Source: Candidatus Binatia bacterium (GTDB lineage: Bacteria; Desulfobacterota; Binatia; UBA12015). Taken from it: a stretch of DNA of 64,000 nucleotides. The first letter of the stretch is position 1, and every line of letters begins with the position of its first letter. This document shows, in pieces, positions 35,362-44,488 of this stretch. The translations under genes were made by a program, and so were the position numbers. The stretch lies in assembly GCA_036563615.1 (NCBI GenBank), contig DATCMB010000022.1, forward strand, positions 1 through 64,000, given 5' to 3'. Under the pieces are notes generated by a model. The model made no database searches, was not told where the DNA came from, and saw only the letters and a list, made by a program, of their open reading frames with translations.

Positions 35362-38196
35362 GTGAGCGAGCGACGCGGACGCTGGGTCGTCGGCATCGAC
35401 CTCGGCACCACCAACACCGCGATGGCGAGCGTGCGACCTGCCGCCGGCGCCAAGGTCGCGGTGTTCCCGGTCCCGCAGCTCGTCGCCGAGGGCGAGACGC
35501 TGCCGCGCCCGACGCTGCCGTCCGCGATCTACCTCGCGGGCGAAGAGGACGTGCCCGCCGGCGTGCTCGCGCTGCCGTGGCGCGAGGATGAGCGCTACGT
35601 CGTCGGCGCGCTCGCGCGCCGCCTGGGCGATCGCGTCGCGGGACGGCTCGTGACGTCCGCGAAGTCGTGGCTCTGCCACGGCGGCGTCGATCGCACGGCG
35701 GCGATCCTGCCGTGGGGCGGCGACCCGTCGGTGAAGAAGCTCTCGCCGGTCGCGGCCTCGACGCGGATCCTCGAGCACCTGCGCGACGCATGGAACGCGT
35801 CGCATCCCGACGCGCCGCTCGCCGAGCAGGACGTCGTGCTCACCGTGCCGGCGTCGTTCGACGAGGTCGCGCGCGAGCTGACCGTCAGCGCGGCGCGCGC
35901 GGCCGGGCTCGAGCGCGTGCGCCTGCTCGAGGAGCCGCAGGCCGCGATCTACGCGTGGATCGAGGCGCACCCCGACTGGCGCGAGCACCTGCCCGCCGAG
36001 GGCACGGTGCTCGTCGTCGACATCGGCGGCGGCACGACGGACTTCTCGCTCGTGGCCGTGCGTCGCGGCGCGGAAGGTCTCGGCCTCGAGCGCATCGCGG
36101 TCGGCGAGCACCTGCTGCTCGGTGGCGACAACATCGACCACGCGCTCGCGCGCCTCGTCGCCGAGCGCAGCGAGGAGGCGCGCTCGCTCGACGCCGCACG
36201 CTGGCAGCAGCTCACCTCGCTGTGCCGCGACGCGAAGGAGCGCCTGCTCGGCGACGATCCACCGGCGAGCGTCGTGGTGTCGGTCCCGGGGCGCGGACGC
36301 GGGCTGATCCGCGGCACGGTGAGCGCGACGATCACGAGGGAGGACGTCCTGCGGGTCGTGCTCGACGGCTTCGTGCCGCAGGTGCCGCACGACGCGCGGC
36401 CGCGCACCGATCAGGGCGTCGGTCTGAGCGAGCTCGGGCTGCCGTTCGCGAGCGATCCCGAGATCACCCGCCACCTCGCACGCTTCCTCGCGACGGCGAC
36501 CGATCCGACGTCCGAAGATTCCGCGCCGCCCGCGCCGACCGCCGTGCTGTTCAACGGCGGCGCGCTCAAGGCGGCGGCGATGCGCGCGCGCATCCTCGAC
36601 GTGATCGAGTCGTGGTACGGCTCGCGTCCGATCGAGCTCGCGGGCGGCGACCTCGACCTCGCGGTTGCGCGTGGTGCCGCGGCGTACGGGCGCGCGCTGC
36701 GCGGCCACGGCGTCCGCATCGCGGGCGGCGCGGCGCGCGCGTACTACGTCGGCGTCGCGGCGGCGCGCGACGCGAGCGGTGCGGAGAGCGCGCGCCACGT
36801 GCTCTGCGTCGCGCCGCGCGGCATGCAGGAAGGCGCCGAGATCGAGGTCGCGGTGCCGGAGTTCGAGGTCCTGACCAACACCCCCGTGCGCTTCCCGATC
36901 TACGCGTCGTCGACGCGCACGGGCGACGCCGCCGGCGCGCTGCTCGACGCCGATCCGACGTCGCTCACCGAGCTGCCGCCGATCTCGACCGTGCTGCGCT
37001 TCGGACGCTCGCTCGAAGCACGACCGATCGCCGTGCACCTGCGCTCGGAGCTCACGGAGACCGGCACGCTCGCGCTCTGGTGCATCTCGCGGAAGACCGA
37101 TCACCGCTGGCGGCTCGAGTTCGACCTGCGCGCGAGCGACCGTCGCGACGCCGCCGAGCCGCAAGCGACGCACGAAGCGGGCGACGACGACGCCGAGCTC
37201 GACGCGCAGGCGTCCCGCCCGCCGACCTCCGGCCAGGAGATCGTCCTCGCCGAGGAGCGCATCGAGGCCGCGACCAAGCTTCTCCACGAGTGCTTCGCGG
37301 CGCGCCCCGGCAGCGACCCGAAGCTGCTGACGCGCGCGCTCGAGGAAGCGCTCGACGCCGGGCGCGACGCTTGGCCGATCGCGGCGGTGCGCCGGCTGTG
37401 GGACGTGCTGTTCTCGCTCGAGGCAGCGCGCGAGCGCACGCCCGAGCACGAGGCGCGCTGGCTCAACCTCGCGGGCTTCCTCCTTCGTCCGGGCTACGGC
37501 GAGGAGCGCGACGCGTGGCGCGTCGAGCACCTGTGGCGTCGCTTCGACGCGGGCCCGCGCTTCGCCAACGCGGCGCAGGTGCGCGCCGAGTGGTGGATCC
37601 TCTGGAAGCGCGTCGCGGGCGGGCTGACGCGACAGCAGCAGCAGGTGCTCCTGCAGTTCATCCGGCCGCACCTGATGCCCGAGAAGGCGAAGAAGTCGAA
37701 GCTGCGCTGGAAGGCCGGTCCGCAGGAGCTGCGCGAGATGTGGCAGGTCGCGGCGTCGCTCGAGCGCCTGCCGGCGGGGACGCGCGCCGAGCTCGCGCAG
37801 GCGCTCGCGCCGCGCGTCGTCAAGGGCAAGGCGGGCGACGCCGAGATCTGGGCGCTCGGACGGCTCGCGGCGCGCGCGCCGATCGGCGGCCCGGTGAGCA
37901 GCGTCATCGACCCGCGTCTCGTCGAGCCGTGGCTCGAGGCGCTGCTCGCGGCGACGTGGGAGCGAAAGTCCGCCGTCGCGCTCGCCGTCGCGCAGATGGC
38001 GCGGCTCACCGGCGATCGCGCGCGCGACATCGATCCCGGGCTGCGCGAGCGCCTCGCGGAGCGTCTGGCGAGCGAGACGGAAGGACGTCGACTCGCGCGC
38101 TGGCTGCGCGAGGTGGTGACGATCGGCGTGCAGGAGCAGGCGCTGGTGCTCGCCGAGTCGCTGCCGGTGGGCTTGCGGCTCGCGACTTCTGCTTGA
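35362..38196 (+). CDS. Hsp70-family ATPase with long C-terminal extension, second of two
   Basis: 944 aa, GTG start 40 bp after the first Hsp70 gene. The N half repeats the ATPase motifs (GIDLGTTNTAMASV, LTVPASFDEVARELTVSAARAAGL, VDIGGGTTDFSLV, LLGGDNIDHALA, LFNGGALKAAAM). After a beta-rich segment to about residue 590 and an acidic linker, some 320 residues form a helical domain (ERIEAATKLLHECFAARPG, AVRRLWDVLFSLEAARERTPEHEARWLNLAGFLLRPGYG) resembling the C-terminal domain (DUF3731-like) of other large Hsp70-family proteins. The pair probably acts as a heteromeric machine with DUF2760. Confidence 0.85.
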   Translation: MSERRGRWVVGIDLGTTNTAMASVRPAAGAKVAVFPVPQLVAEGETLPRPTLPSAIYLAGEEDVPAGVLALPWREDERYVVGALARRLGDRVAGRLVTSAKSWLCHGGVDRTAAILPWGGDPSVKKLSPVAASTRILEHLRDAWNASHPDAPLAEQDVVLTVPASFDEVARELTVSAARAAGLERVRLLEEPQAAIYAWIEAHPDWREHLPAEGTVLVVDIGGGTTDFSLVAVRRGAEGLGLERIAVGEHLLLGGDNIDHALARLVAERSEEARSLDAARWQQLTSLCRDAKERLLGDDPPASVVVSVPGRGRGLIRGTVSATITREDVLRVVLDGFVPQVPHDARPRTDQGVGLSELGLPFASDPEITRHLARFLATATDPTSEDSAPPAPTAVLFNGGALKAAAMRARILDVIESWYGSRPIELAGGDLDLAVARGAAAYGRALRGHGVRIAGGAARAYYVGVAAARDASGAESARHVLCVAPRGMQEGAEIEVAVPEFEVLTNTPVRFPIYASSTRTGDAAGALLDADPTSLTELPPISTVLRFGRSLEARPIAVHLRSELTETGTLALWCISRKTDHRWRLEFDLRASDRRDAAEPQATHEAGDDDAELDAQASRPPTSGQEIVLAEERIEAATKLLHECFAARPGSDPKLLTRALEEALDAGRDAWPIAAVRRLWDVLFSLEAARERTPEHEARWLNLAGFLLRPGYGEERDAWRVEHLWRRFDAGPRFANAAQVRAEWWILWKRVAGGLTRQQQQVLLQFIRPHLMPEKAKKSKLRWKAGPQELREMWQVAASLERLPAGTRAELAQALAPRVVKGKAGDAEIWALGRLAARAPIGGPVSSVIDPRLVEPWLEALLAATWERKSAVALAVAQMARLTGDRARDIDPGLRERLAERLASETEGRRLARWLREVVTIGVQEQALVLAESLPVGLRLATSA

Positions 38197-38365
38197 CGCT
38201 CGCTCGACGCGAGCGCGCCGACCGTCGCTGCCGAGCGGCCGTCGCTGAGACAGGACGGCGAGCTCGCGGCGCTGCGCGTAGGCGGCGTGGCATGCCGCCG
38301 GGCATGCAGCGCGCGCAATGCGCTCGCGCCTTGCGCGAGAGCCGCACGGCGCGAAGAGTCCGCGC

Positions 38366-38752
38366 ATGCCTGCGCCCACGGACGCCAAGGACCCGCGTCT
38401 CGCGCGCGGTCGCGCCGCGGAGGACGCCGCCGCGCGCTTCCTCGAGCGCCAGGGCTACGAGCTGATCGCGCGCAACGTGTGGCTGTGCGGGGCGGAGCTC
38501 GATCTCGTCGCGCGTGACGGCGACACGGTGGTGTTCGTCGAGGTGCGCTCGCGCTCGCACCGGCGCTTCGGCAGCCCGGTCGAGACCGTCGGCTTTCGCA
38601 AGGCCGTCCGCGTCGCGCGCGCCGCGCAGGCGTTCCTCTCGCTGCGCGGCTGGAGCGGACGTCCGGCGCGCTTCGACGTCGTCGGCGTCGACTGGACGCC
38701 GTCCGGGGCGCGCTGCACGCTCGTGCGTGCGGCCTTCGAGAGCCCCTTCTAG
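38366..38752 (+). CDS. YraN family protein (UPF0102, nuclease-like fold)
   Basis: 128 aa from the ATG at 38366. The RecB-like nuclease fold of YraN shows as RGRAAEDAAARFLERQGYELIARNV, GAELDLVARDGDTVVFVEVRSR (the putative D...EVR metal site) and a KAVRVARAAQAFL helix. YraN proteins are widespread but their biological role is unsettled. The frame is open to 38318, but those residues do not match the family. serS follows. Confidence 0.88.
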   Translation: MPAPTDAKDPRLARGRAAEDAAARFLERQGYELIARNVWLCGAELDLVARDGDTVVFVEVRSRSHRRFGSPVETVGFRKAVRVARAAQAFLSLRGWSGRPARFDVVGVDWTPSGARCTLVRAAFESPF

Positions 38753-38803
38753 AGCCGGCTCCGCAGTGGCGCGCTGACGGCAAACGTGTTGAAAAAAGCC
38801 GCC

Positions 38804-40078
38804 ATGCTCGACATCAAGCTGATCCGCGAGCGGCCGGATTTCGTCAAGGCGGAGCTCGCGAAAGTGCAGTGTCCGGCCTCTCTGATCGACGATCTGCTGG
38901 CCGCGGATCGCGAGCGTCGGGAGGCGCTCCACCGGCTCGAGACGCTCCAGGCGGAGCGCAACCGGAAGTCGAAGGAGATCGGTGCGCTGCCGCCCGAGCA
39001 GCGCAAGGCGGCCGGTGCGGCGCTGAAGTCGCTGTCCGAGGACATCGCGGCCGCGGAAGCGAAGGCGGCCGAGGCGGAGCGCCGCTTCGACGGCCTGATG
39101 CTCGAGATCCCGAACCTGCCCGCCGAGAACGTTCCGGTCGGGAAGGACGAGAGCGAGAACGTCGTCGTCCGCACCGTCGGCGAGATACCGAAGTTCGACT
39201 TCACGCCGCTGCCGCACTGGGACCTCGGTCCGGCGCTGGGCGCGATCGACTTCGAGCGCGGCGTCAAGATCTCCGGCACGCGCTTCTACATCCTGACCGG
39301 CGTCGGGGCGCGGCTGCAGCGCGCGCTGATCTCGTTCATGCTCGACCTGCACACGCGCGAGCACGGCTACGTCGAGGTCTACCCGCCGGCGATGGTGAAG
39401 CGCGAGTGCCTCGTGGGAACCGGCAACCTGCCGAAGTTCGCCGACACGGTCTACCACGACGCCGAGGAGGACTTCTGGTTCGTGCCCACGGCCGAGGTCC
39501 CCGTGACCAACCTGTACCGCGAGGAGGTGCTCGACGGCTCGCTGCTGCCGATCAAGCACGTCGCCTACTCGCCGTGCTTCCGCCGCGAGAAGATGTCCGC
39601 GGGACGCGACGTCCGCGGCATCAAGCGCGGGCACCAGTTCGACAAGGTCGAGCTCGTCAAGTTCACGCGCCCCGAGGACTCGGACCGCGAGCTCTTGTCC
39701 CTGCTCGACGACGCCGAGGACGTCTGTCGTCGCCTCGGGCTCACGCACCGCGTGGTGCAGATGTGCACCGGGGATCTGAGCTTCACCGCGGCGATCAAGT
39801 ACGACGTCGAGGTCTGGGCGCCGGGCTGCGGCGAGTGGCTCGAGGTCAGCTCGTGCTCGAGCTTCCGCGACTTCCAGGCGCGCCGCGCGAACATCCGCTA
39901 CCGGCCGGCGCCGCAGGCGAAGCCCGAGTTCGTGCACACGCTGAACGGCTCGGGGCTCGCGCTGCCGCGCGTGATGATCGCGGTGCTCGAGACCTACCAG
40001 CTCGCGGACGGCTCGGTGCGCGTCCCCGAGGTGCTGCGTCCGTACCTCGGCGGCGACGAGGTGCTGCGCCCGGTCTGA
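38804..40078 (+). CDS. serS: Seryl-tRNA synthetase
   Basis: 424 aa from the ATG at 38804, where the family's MLDIKLIRE opening begins; a GTG 18 bp upstream is less likely. The N-terminal coiled-coil arm (about 30-100) binds the tRNA(Ser) long arm. The class II core has motif 2 around SPCFRREKMSAGRDVRGIKRGHQF and motif 3 at VHTLNGSGLALPRVMIAVLETYQ. It charges tRNA(Ser) and tRNA(Sec). Motif 2 lacks the more usual FRSEAG wording and instead has FRREKMSAGRDV, a known bacterial variant. Confidence 0.96.
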   Translation: MLDIKLIRERPDFVKAELAKVQCPASLIDDLLAADRERREALHRLETLQAERNRKSKEIGALPPEQRKAAGAALKSLSEDIAAAEAKAAEAERRFDGLMLEIPNLPAENVPVGKDESENVVVRTVGEIPKFDFTPLPHWDLGPALGAIDFERGVKISGTRFYILTGVGARLQRALISFMLDLHTREHGYVEVYPPAMVKRECLVGTGNLPKFADTVYHDAEEDFWFVPTAEVPVTNLYREEVLDGSLLPIKHVAYSPCFRREKMSAGRDVRGIKRGHQFDKVELVKFTRPEDSDRELLSLLDDAEDVCRRLGLTHRVVQMCTGDLSFTAAIKYDVEVWAPGCGEWLEVSSCSSFRDFQARRANIRYRPAPQAKPEFVHTLNGSGLALPRVMIAVLETYQLADGSVRVPEVLRPYLGGDEVLRPV

Positions 40079-40160
40079 GCACCAGGTTCGGATCTCGTCG
40101 GAGCGCCGGCGACGCGGCGAGTCGTCGCGCGTCCGCAGGGGGATTGCTAGAGCGACCCGG

Positions 40161-41012
40161 ATGCCGGCGGTCCAGCGCATCGAGGTCAACGGGGTCCGGC
40201 TCGCGGTGACCGATCACGGCAGCGCGGCGCCGGGCGACGCGCGTCCGCTCGTGCTCGCGCACGCGACCGGCTTCTGCGGTGGCGTCTGGAATCCGCTCGT
40301 GCCGAAGCTGCGCGAGCGCTTCCGCGTCATCACCTTCGACCAGCGCGGCCACGGCGACAGCGACAAGCCCGACACGCCGTATCCGTGGACCGAGTTCGTC
40401 GCCGACCTCGCGGGGCTCATCGAGACCCTCGGGCTGCGCGACGTCTACGCCGTCGGGCACTCGAAGGGCGGCGCCGCGGTGGCGGGCGTCGCGGCGACGC
40501 GTCCCGGGCTGATCGCACGTGCGGCGCTCGTCGAGCCCGTGCTCGTGCCGCGGCTCGGCGACGAGCAGCAGCGTCCCTCGAGCAACCTGCTCGCCGACGG
40601 CGCACGTCGCCGTCGCATGGTCTGGGAAAGCCGGCAGCAGATGCTCGACGCGTTCTCGGGGCGACCGCCGTTCGACGTCTGGCGGCGCGACTTCCTCGAA
40701 GCGTACGTCGAGCACGGCACCACGGTGCGTCCCGACGGGCGCGTCGAGCTCAAGTGCCCGGGCGAGATCGAGGCGCGCGTCTACGAGGGCGGCGCGCGCT
40801 CGGCGAGCCTCGAGTACCTGCCGAAGATTCGTATCCCGACGCTGATCGTCGCGGGCGAACGCAGCACGACGCTGCCGGTCGAGCTCGCGCGTCAAGCAGT
40901 CGCGATGCTGTCGAACGGGCGCCTCGAGATCCTCGCGAACGTCGGCCACTTCGCGCCGATGGAGGCGCCGGCCGACGTGCTGCGCCTGCTAGAGGCGTTC
41001 TTCGGAGACTGA
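40161..41012 (+). CDS. Alpha/beta-hydrolase
   Basis: 283 aa. Alpha/beta-hydrolase fold with the oxyanion segment HATGFCGGVWNPL, the FDQRGHGDSDKP loop, the nucleophile elbow GHSKGGAAVAG (Ser), an acid in the AGERSTTLP region and the catalytic His in NVGHFAPMEAP. A lid-like insertion lies at about 150-220. The reaction (esterase, epoxide hydrolase or C-C hydrolase) cannot be told. It has its own short upstream gap after serS. Confidence 0.85.
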   Translation: MPAVQRIEVNGVRLAVTDHGSAAPGDARPLVLAHATGFCGGVWNPLVPKLRERFRVITFDQRGHGDSDKPDTPYPWTEFVADLAGLIETLGLRDVYAVGHSKGGAAVAGVAATRPGLIARAALVEPVLVPRLGDEQQRPSSNLLADGARRRRMVWESRQQMLDAFSGRPPFDVWRRDFLEAYVEHGTTVRPDGRVELKCPGEIEARVYEGGARSASLEYLPKIRIPTLIVAGERSTTLPVELARQAVAMLSNGRLEILANVGHFAPMEAPADVLRLLEAFFGD

Positions 41013-41201
41013 CGCTTGACGGTGGTCGCGCCCCTGCAGCCGGACCGGCTCCCGCGCCTCGCCCGGATGGTCGCCGAGCGTGAACGGGTCGTGGGTCGAG
41101 CGGACCAGGTAGCGCCACTGGCCGCGCATGCGCGTCCCCGCCGCCAGGATGCGGCGCTGTGAGCGCATGCGGGCGAGCTGGTCGGTCGCACGGCGTGTCA
41201 T
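40989..41201 (-). CDS. Possible small basic protein
   Basis: 70 aa open frame converging on the hydrolase gene and overlapping its last 24 bases. The sequence is varied and not a simple Arg/Ala shadow: TDQLARMRSQRRILAAGTRM, QWRYLVRSTHDPFTLGDHPG, EPVRLQGRDHR. No clear ribosome binding site precedes the ATG at 41201, and Met12 is an alternative start. It may be a real small gene; the family is not recognised. Confidence 0.35.
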   Translation of the reverse strand: MTRRATDQLARMRSQRRILAAGTRMRGQWRYLVRSTHDPFTLGDHPGEAREPVRLQGRDHRQASVSEERL

Positions 41202-41367
41202 GCCCGGGGGCGGTAAGCATGCCGCATGCCATTGCGGAGGCCCGCGTGATCACTCGACATTCCGCTTCCTTCCGCGCGGCAGAGTCAGGTTGGACGCGTC
41301 TGCCGCGTCGCTCGCGTCAGGTTTCTGGCAGGGGCGAGCTCGAGCGTCCGTACTGGGGAGAGCTGCG

Positions 41368-43230
41368 TTGAGGATCGTCGTCTGCGTGAAGCAGGTGCCC
41401 GAGGTGTCGGAGCTCGAGCTCGACCCGGCCACGCGAAGGCTGCGACGCGAGGGCGTGCCGCTGATGCTCAACCCCTTCGACCGGCGAGCGATGCTGGAAG
41501 CGGTGCGCCTGCGGGAGGAGGCGGGCGGCACGGTGGTGGCGCTCAGCATGGGGCCGCCGCAGACCGCGGACGCGCTGCGCGAGTGTCTCTCGCTCGGTGC
41601 GGACGAGGCCGTGCACCTGTGCGATCCGCGCTTCGCGGGCGCCGACACGCTCGCGACCTCGCGCGCGCTCGCCGATGCGCTGCGGCGCATCGGCTTCGAC
41701 CTCGTGCTCGCCGGACGCTTCAGCATCGACTCCGAGACCGGGCAGGTCGGTCCGGAGGTCGCGGAGCTGCTCGGCGTGCCGTGCGCGAGCGGGGTGCGAC
41801 GCTTGACGCTGCGCACGGAGGACGCCGGCACCGTCCTGCAGCTCGAGTGCGAGCGCGACGACGGCTACGCCGACGTCGAGTGCCCGCTGCCGGCGGTCGT
41901 GACGTGCACCGATCGCTGGAAGACGCGCGTCCCGGTCGTCGTGCCGGACGAGGAGGCCGCGCAGTCGCGGCCGCTCCACACCTGGACCCGTGAGGACCTC
42001 GGCAACGATCCCGCGCGCTACGGCGAGCGAGGCTCGCCGACCTGGGTCGAGGAGGTCCAGGCGGTCGCGTCGCAGCGCGAGCGCCGGCTGCTCACCACCG
42101 AGGAGGGCATCGACGACGCCGTCCGTGCGGTGCTCGACGAGATCGCGGCGTTGCGTGAGCGTGCGGCGCGCGAGGAGCGGCGGCACGCGCTCGCGCACGC
42201 GCGGCGCGACGATCCGCGCGGCGCGATCTGGGTGCTCGCCGAGCGCGCCCACGACGGACGGCTGCGCTCGACGACCGCCGAGCTGCTCGCGGCCGCAGAT
42301 CGCCTCGCCGCGCGTCTCGGCGTCGGCGTCTGCGCGTACGTCGTCGCGCCCGACCTGCCCGCGGAGGAGCATCCCGTCTCCAACGTGGAAGCGCTCGCCA
42401 CCGAGCTCGGACACCTCGGCGCCGACGTGCTTCTGCGCTCGAGCACGCAGGACGCTCCGAGCGAGGCGCGCCAGCTTGCGGACCTCGCCGCCGCGGTGCA
42501 GAGCTTCGCGCCGCGCATCGTGCTCGCGCCGGCGAGCGGGCTCGGGCGCGAGCTCGTGCCGCGTCTCGCGGCGCGTCTCGGCCTCGGGCTCACCGGCGAC
42601 GCGCTCGGCGTCGAGCTCGACGAGGAAGGTCGGCTGCGTCAGCTCAAGCCGGCGTTCGGCGGGCAGTTCGTGGCGCCCGTGCTGTCGCACACGCGGCCCG
42701 AGATGGTGACGGTGCGGCCGGGGATGCTCGAGCCCGCGCAGCCGCAGCCCGAGCGGGGGGCTGCGACCATCGTCGCGCTGCCTGTGCTTGACGTCGCGCC
42801 GTCGCCCAGGCGGGTCGTGCGCTTCACGCCCGAGCTTTCGGCGAGCGTCGACCTCGACGCTGCGTCGCTCGTCGTCTGCGTCGGCTTCGGCGCCGGACCG
42901 AAGGAGCGCATGCCGCAGATCGAGGCGCTCGCGTCGGCGCTCGGCGGCGTGGTCGCGGGCACGCGCCGCGTCTGCGACCTCGGCTGGCTACCGCGTCAGC
43001 TGCAGGTCGGGATCTCGGGGCGCAGCGTCGCGCCCGCGCTCTACCTCGCGCTCGGCGTCCGCGGCTCGTTCAACCACATGGTCGGGCTGCAACGCGCGAG
43101 GCGCGTGATCGCGGTCAACCGCGACCCGCGCGCCGAGATCTTCGCCGGCGCCGACCTCGGCGTCGTCGCGGACGCGCCGAGCTTCGTCGACGCGCTGCTC
43201 GCGCGGCTCGGTGAGCGGAACGGCGGCTAG
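41368..43230 (+). CDS. Fused electron-transfer flavoprotein beta-alpha (EtfBA)
   Basis: 620 aa from a TTG with GGGGAG seven bases upstream. Residues 1 to about 270 are Etf[41 protein letters not shown] and [14 protein letters not shown]. From about 284 on it is Etf[22 protein letters not shown] and a C-terminal FAD domain with [27 protein letters not shown] and [18 protein letters not shown]. Etf passes electrons from acyl-CoA dehydrogenases to a quinone reductase. Etf is usually two genes, so this single chain is unusual. The methylsuccinyl-CoA dehydrogenase here is a possible client. The 3' end overlaps gpmA by four bases. Confidence 0.88.
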   Translation: MRIVVCVKQVPEVSELELDPATRRLRREGVPLMLNPFDRRAMLEAVRLREEAGGTVVALSMGPPQTADALRECLSLGADEAVHLCDPRFAGADTLATSRALADALRRIGFDLVLAGRFSIDSETGQVGPEVAELLGVPCASGVRRLTLRTEDAGTVLQLECERDDGYADVECPLPAVVTCTDRWKTRVPVVVPDEEAAQSRPLHTWTREDLGNDPARYGERGSPTWVEEVQAVASQRERRLLTTEEGIDDAVRAVLDEIAALRERAAREERRHALAHARRDDPRGAIWVLAERAHDGRLRSTTAELLAAADRLAARLGVGVCAYVVAPDLPAEEHPVSNVEALATELGHLGADVLLRSSTQDAPSEARQLADLAAAVQSFAPRIVLAPASGLGRELVPRLAARLGLGLTGDALGVELDEEGRLRQLKPAFGGQFVAPVLSHTRPEMVTVRPGMLEPAQPQPERGAATIVALPVLDVAPSPRRVVRFTPELSASVDLDAASLVVCVGFGAGPKERMPQIEALASALGGVVAGTRRVCDLGWLPRQLQVGISGRSVAPALYLALGVRGSFNHMVGLQRARRVIAVNRDPRAEIFAGADLGVVADAPSFVDALLARLGERNGG

Positions 43231-43841
43231 TCGAGGATCTGCTTGTCGACGATCTTCAGGTCGTCGTCGAGGCGGTAGACGATCGGCACGCCGGTCGCGA
43301 GGTTGAGCTCGAGGATCTGCTCGCGGGTCAGCTTCTCGAGGTCCATGACGATCGAGCGCAGGCTGTTGCCGTGCGCCGCGATCAGCACGGTCTCGCCCTT
43401 GCGCAGCGCCGGCACGACGTGCTGCTCGAAGTAGGGCAGGGTGCGGGCCGCGGTGTCCTTCAGGCTCTCGCCGCCCGGCGGCGCGACGTCGTAGCTGCGC
43501 CGCCAGATGTGCACCTGCTCGTCACCGAACTTCTTCGCGGTCTCGGCCTTGTTGAGCCCCTGCAGGTCGCCGTAGTGGCGCTCGTTGAGCGCCTGGTCGC
43601 GCTCGACCGGCAGATCCTTCTGGCCGAGCTCCTCGAGCACGATGTCGAGCGTCTCCTGCGCGCGCGACAGCATCGAGGTGAAGGCACGATCGAAGCGGAT
43701 GCCCGACTCGCGCAGTCGCTGCCCCGCGCGGCGGGCCTCCTCGCGGCCGCGGTCGGTCAGCGGCACGTCGACCCAGCCGGTGAAGCGGTTCTCGAGATTC
43801 CACTGAGATTCGCCGTGGCGGAGCAAGACGAGCGTCGGCAC
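43227..43841 (-). CDS. gpmA: 2,3-bisphosphoglycerate-dependent phosphoglycerate mutase
   Basis: 204 aa. Interconverts 3- and 2-phosphoglycerate in glycolysis and gluconeogenesis. The histidine-phosphatase signature [10 protein letters not shown] has phospho-acceptor His9. The rest includes [53 protein letters not shown] and [12 protein letters not shown] with the second His. Slightly shorter than the 230-250 aa of enterobacterial GpmA. Convergent with the etf gene. Confidence 0.95.
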   Translation of the reverse strand: MPTLVLLRHGESQWNLENRFTGWVDVPLTDRGREEARRAGQRLRESGIRFDRAFTSMLSRAQETLDIVLEELGQKDLPVERDQALNERHYGDLQGLNKAETAKKFGDEQVHIWRRSYDVAPPGGESLKDTAARTLPYFEQHVVPALRKGETVLIAAHGNSLRSIVMDLEKLTREQILELNLATGVPIVYRLDDDLKIVDKQILD

Positions 43842-43968
43842 GTGTTCTCCTTCTTCGGGTGTCGCCCCCGTGCTTCAGAGCGACTACGCGAAGGGCGCTG
43901 CGCCTTCAAGGCGCGGCAGCGGTGTGATAGCGTCGCGCGCGAGCACGCTCTTGGAGGGAAGAACCTCG

Positions 43969-44160
43969 ATGAAGGTCGTCGTCGATTTCGACAAGTGCAA
44001 CAGCAACGCGGTCTGCCAGGCGGCGGCCCCGGAGGTATTCGAGGTCCGCGAGGACAACTTCCTCTACATCCTGCAGGAGAACCCGCCGGAGAGCCTGCGC
44101 GCCAAGGTCGAGGCCGCCGCGCGCGGCTGTCCGACCCGCGCGATCACGATCGAAGACTGA
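43969..44160 (+). CDS. Single [3Fe-4S]-type ferredoxin
   Basis: 63 aa, GGAGGG upstream of the ATG. It has three cysteines placed as in P450-type ferredoxins: Cys10 and Cys16 in FDKCNSNAVCQAAAPEVFEV and Cys54 in GCPTRAITIED. The position of a fourth ligand is taken by Asn/Ala, so a [3Fe-4S] cluster is expected. Such proteins donate electrons to cytochrome P450s or other oxygenases; none is adjacent. The DUF971 gene on the opposite strand ends 2 bp away. The NADP-reductase-like flavoprotein near 62228 could be its reductase, which is inference. Confidence 0.85.
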   Translation: MKVVVDFDKCNSNAVCQAAAPEVFEVREDNFLYILQENPPESLRAKVEAAARGCPTRAITIED

Positions 44161-44161
44161 C

Positions 44162-44488
44162 TCAGCCGGTGATCGGACGTTCCGGCTCGCCGATGCAGTA
44201 CGCGCATCGGCACAGGCCTCGCAGCTCCTCGACGAGGTAGAAGGTCTCGTGTCCGTCCGACCAGCGCAGGTAGACGCTCGCGTCGCCGACGAGCTCGAGC
44301 GTCTCGAGGCTCACGTCGCGTCCGCCCGGCAGCTCGTTGCGCGCGCGCACTTCCGCGCAGGCGTCGCACGGACAGTGTGCCCGCAAGTGGACGTGCGGTA
44401 GGATCGAGTCGTGGCCGTCCTCCCAGTCGACGCCGAGCGCGTAGCGCCCGACCGCTCTGGTCTGACGGATCTTCGCCGGCGCGGCCAT
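44162..44488 (-). CDS. DUF971 protein (GBBH-like N-terminal domain)
   Basis: 108 aa. DUF971 pattern: ALGVDWEDGHDSILPHVHLRAHCPCDACAEVR and LRWSDGHETFYLVEELRGLCRCAYC. Five cysteines in two clusters (CPCDAC and CRCAYC) could bind zinc or an Fe-S centre. The domain also forms the N terminus of gamma-butyrobetaine hydroxylase and of some Mrp/ApbC-type Fe-S carriers. Its stop faces the ferredoxin stop. Its first codons overlap the open frame of the divergent envelope gene. Confidence 0.85.
   Translation of the reverse strand: MAAPAKIRQTRAVGRYALGVDWEDGHDSILPHVHLRAHCPCDACAEVRARNELPGGRDVSLETLELVGDASVYLRWSDGHETFYLVEELRGLCRCAYCIGEPERPITG

Noticed and set aside
35293..38388. A 1031-aa minus frame opposite the second Hsp70 gene
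   Set aside because: Shadow of the plus-strand coding region, with low-complexity Arg/Ala/Leu composition and no domain.
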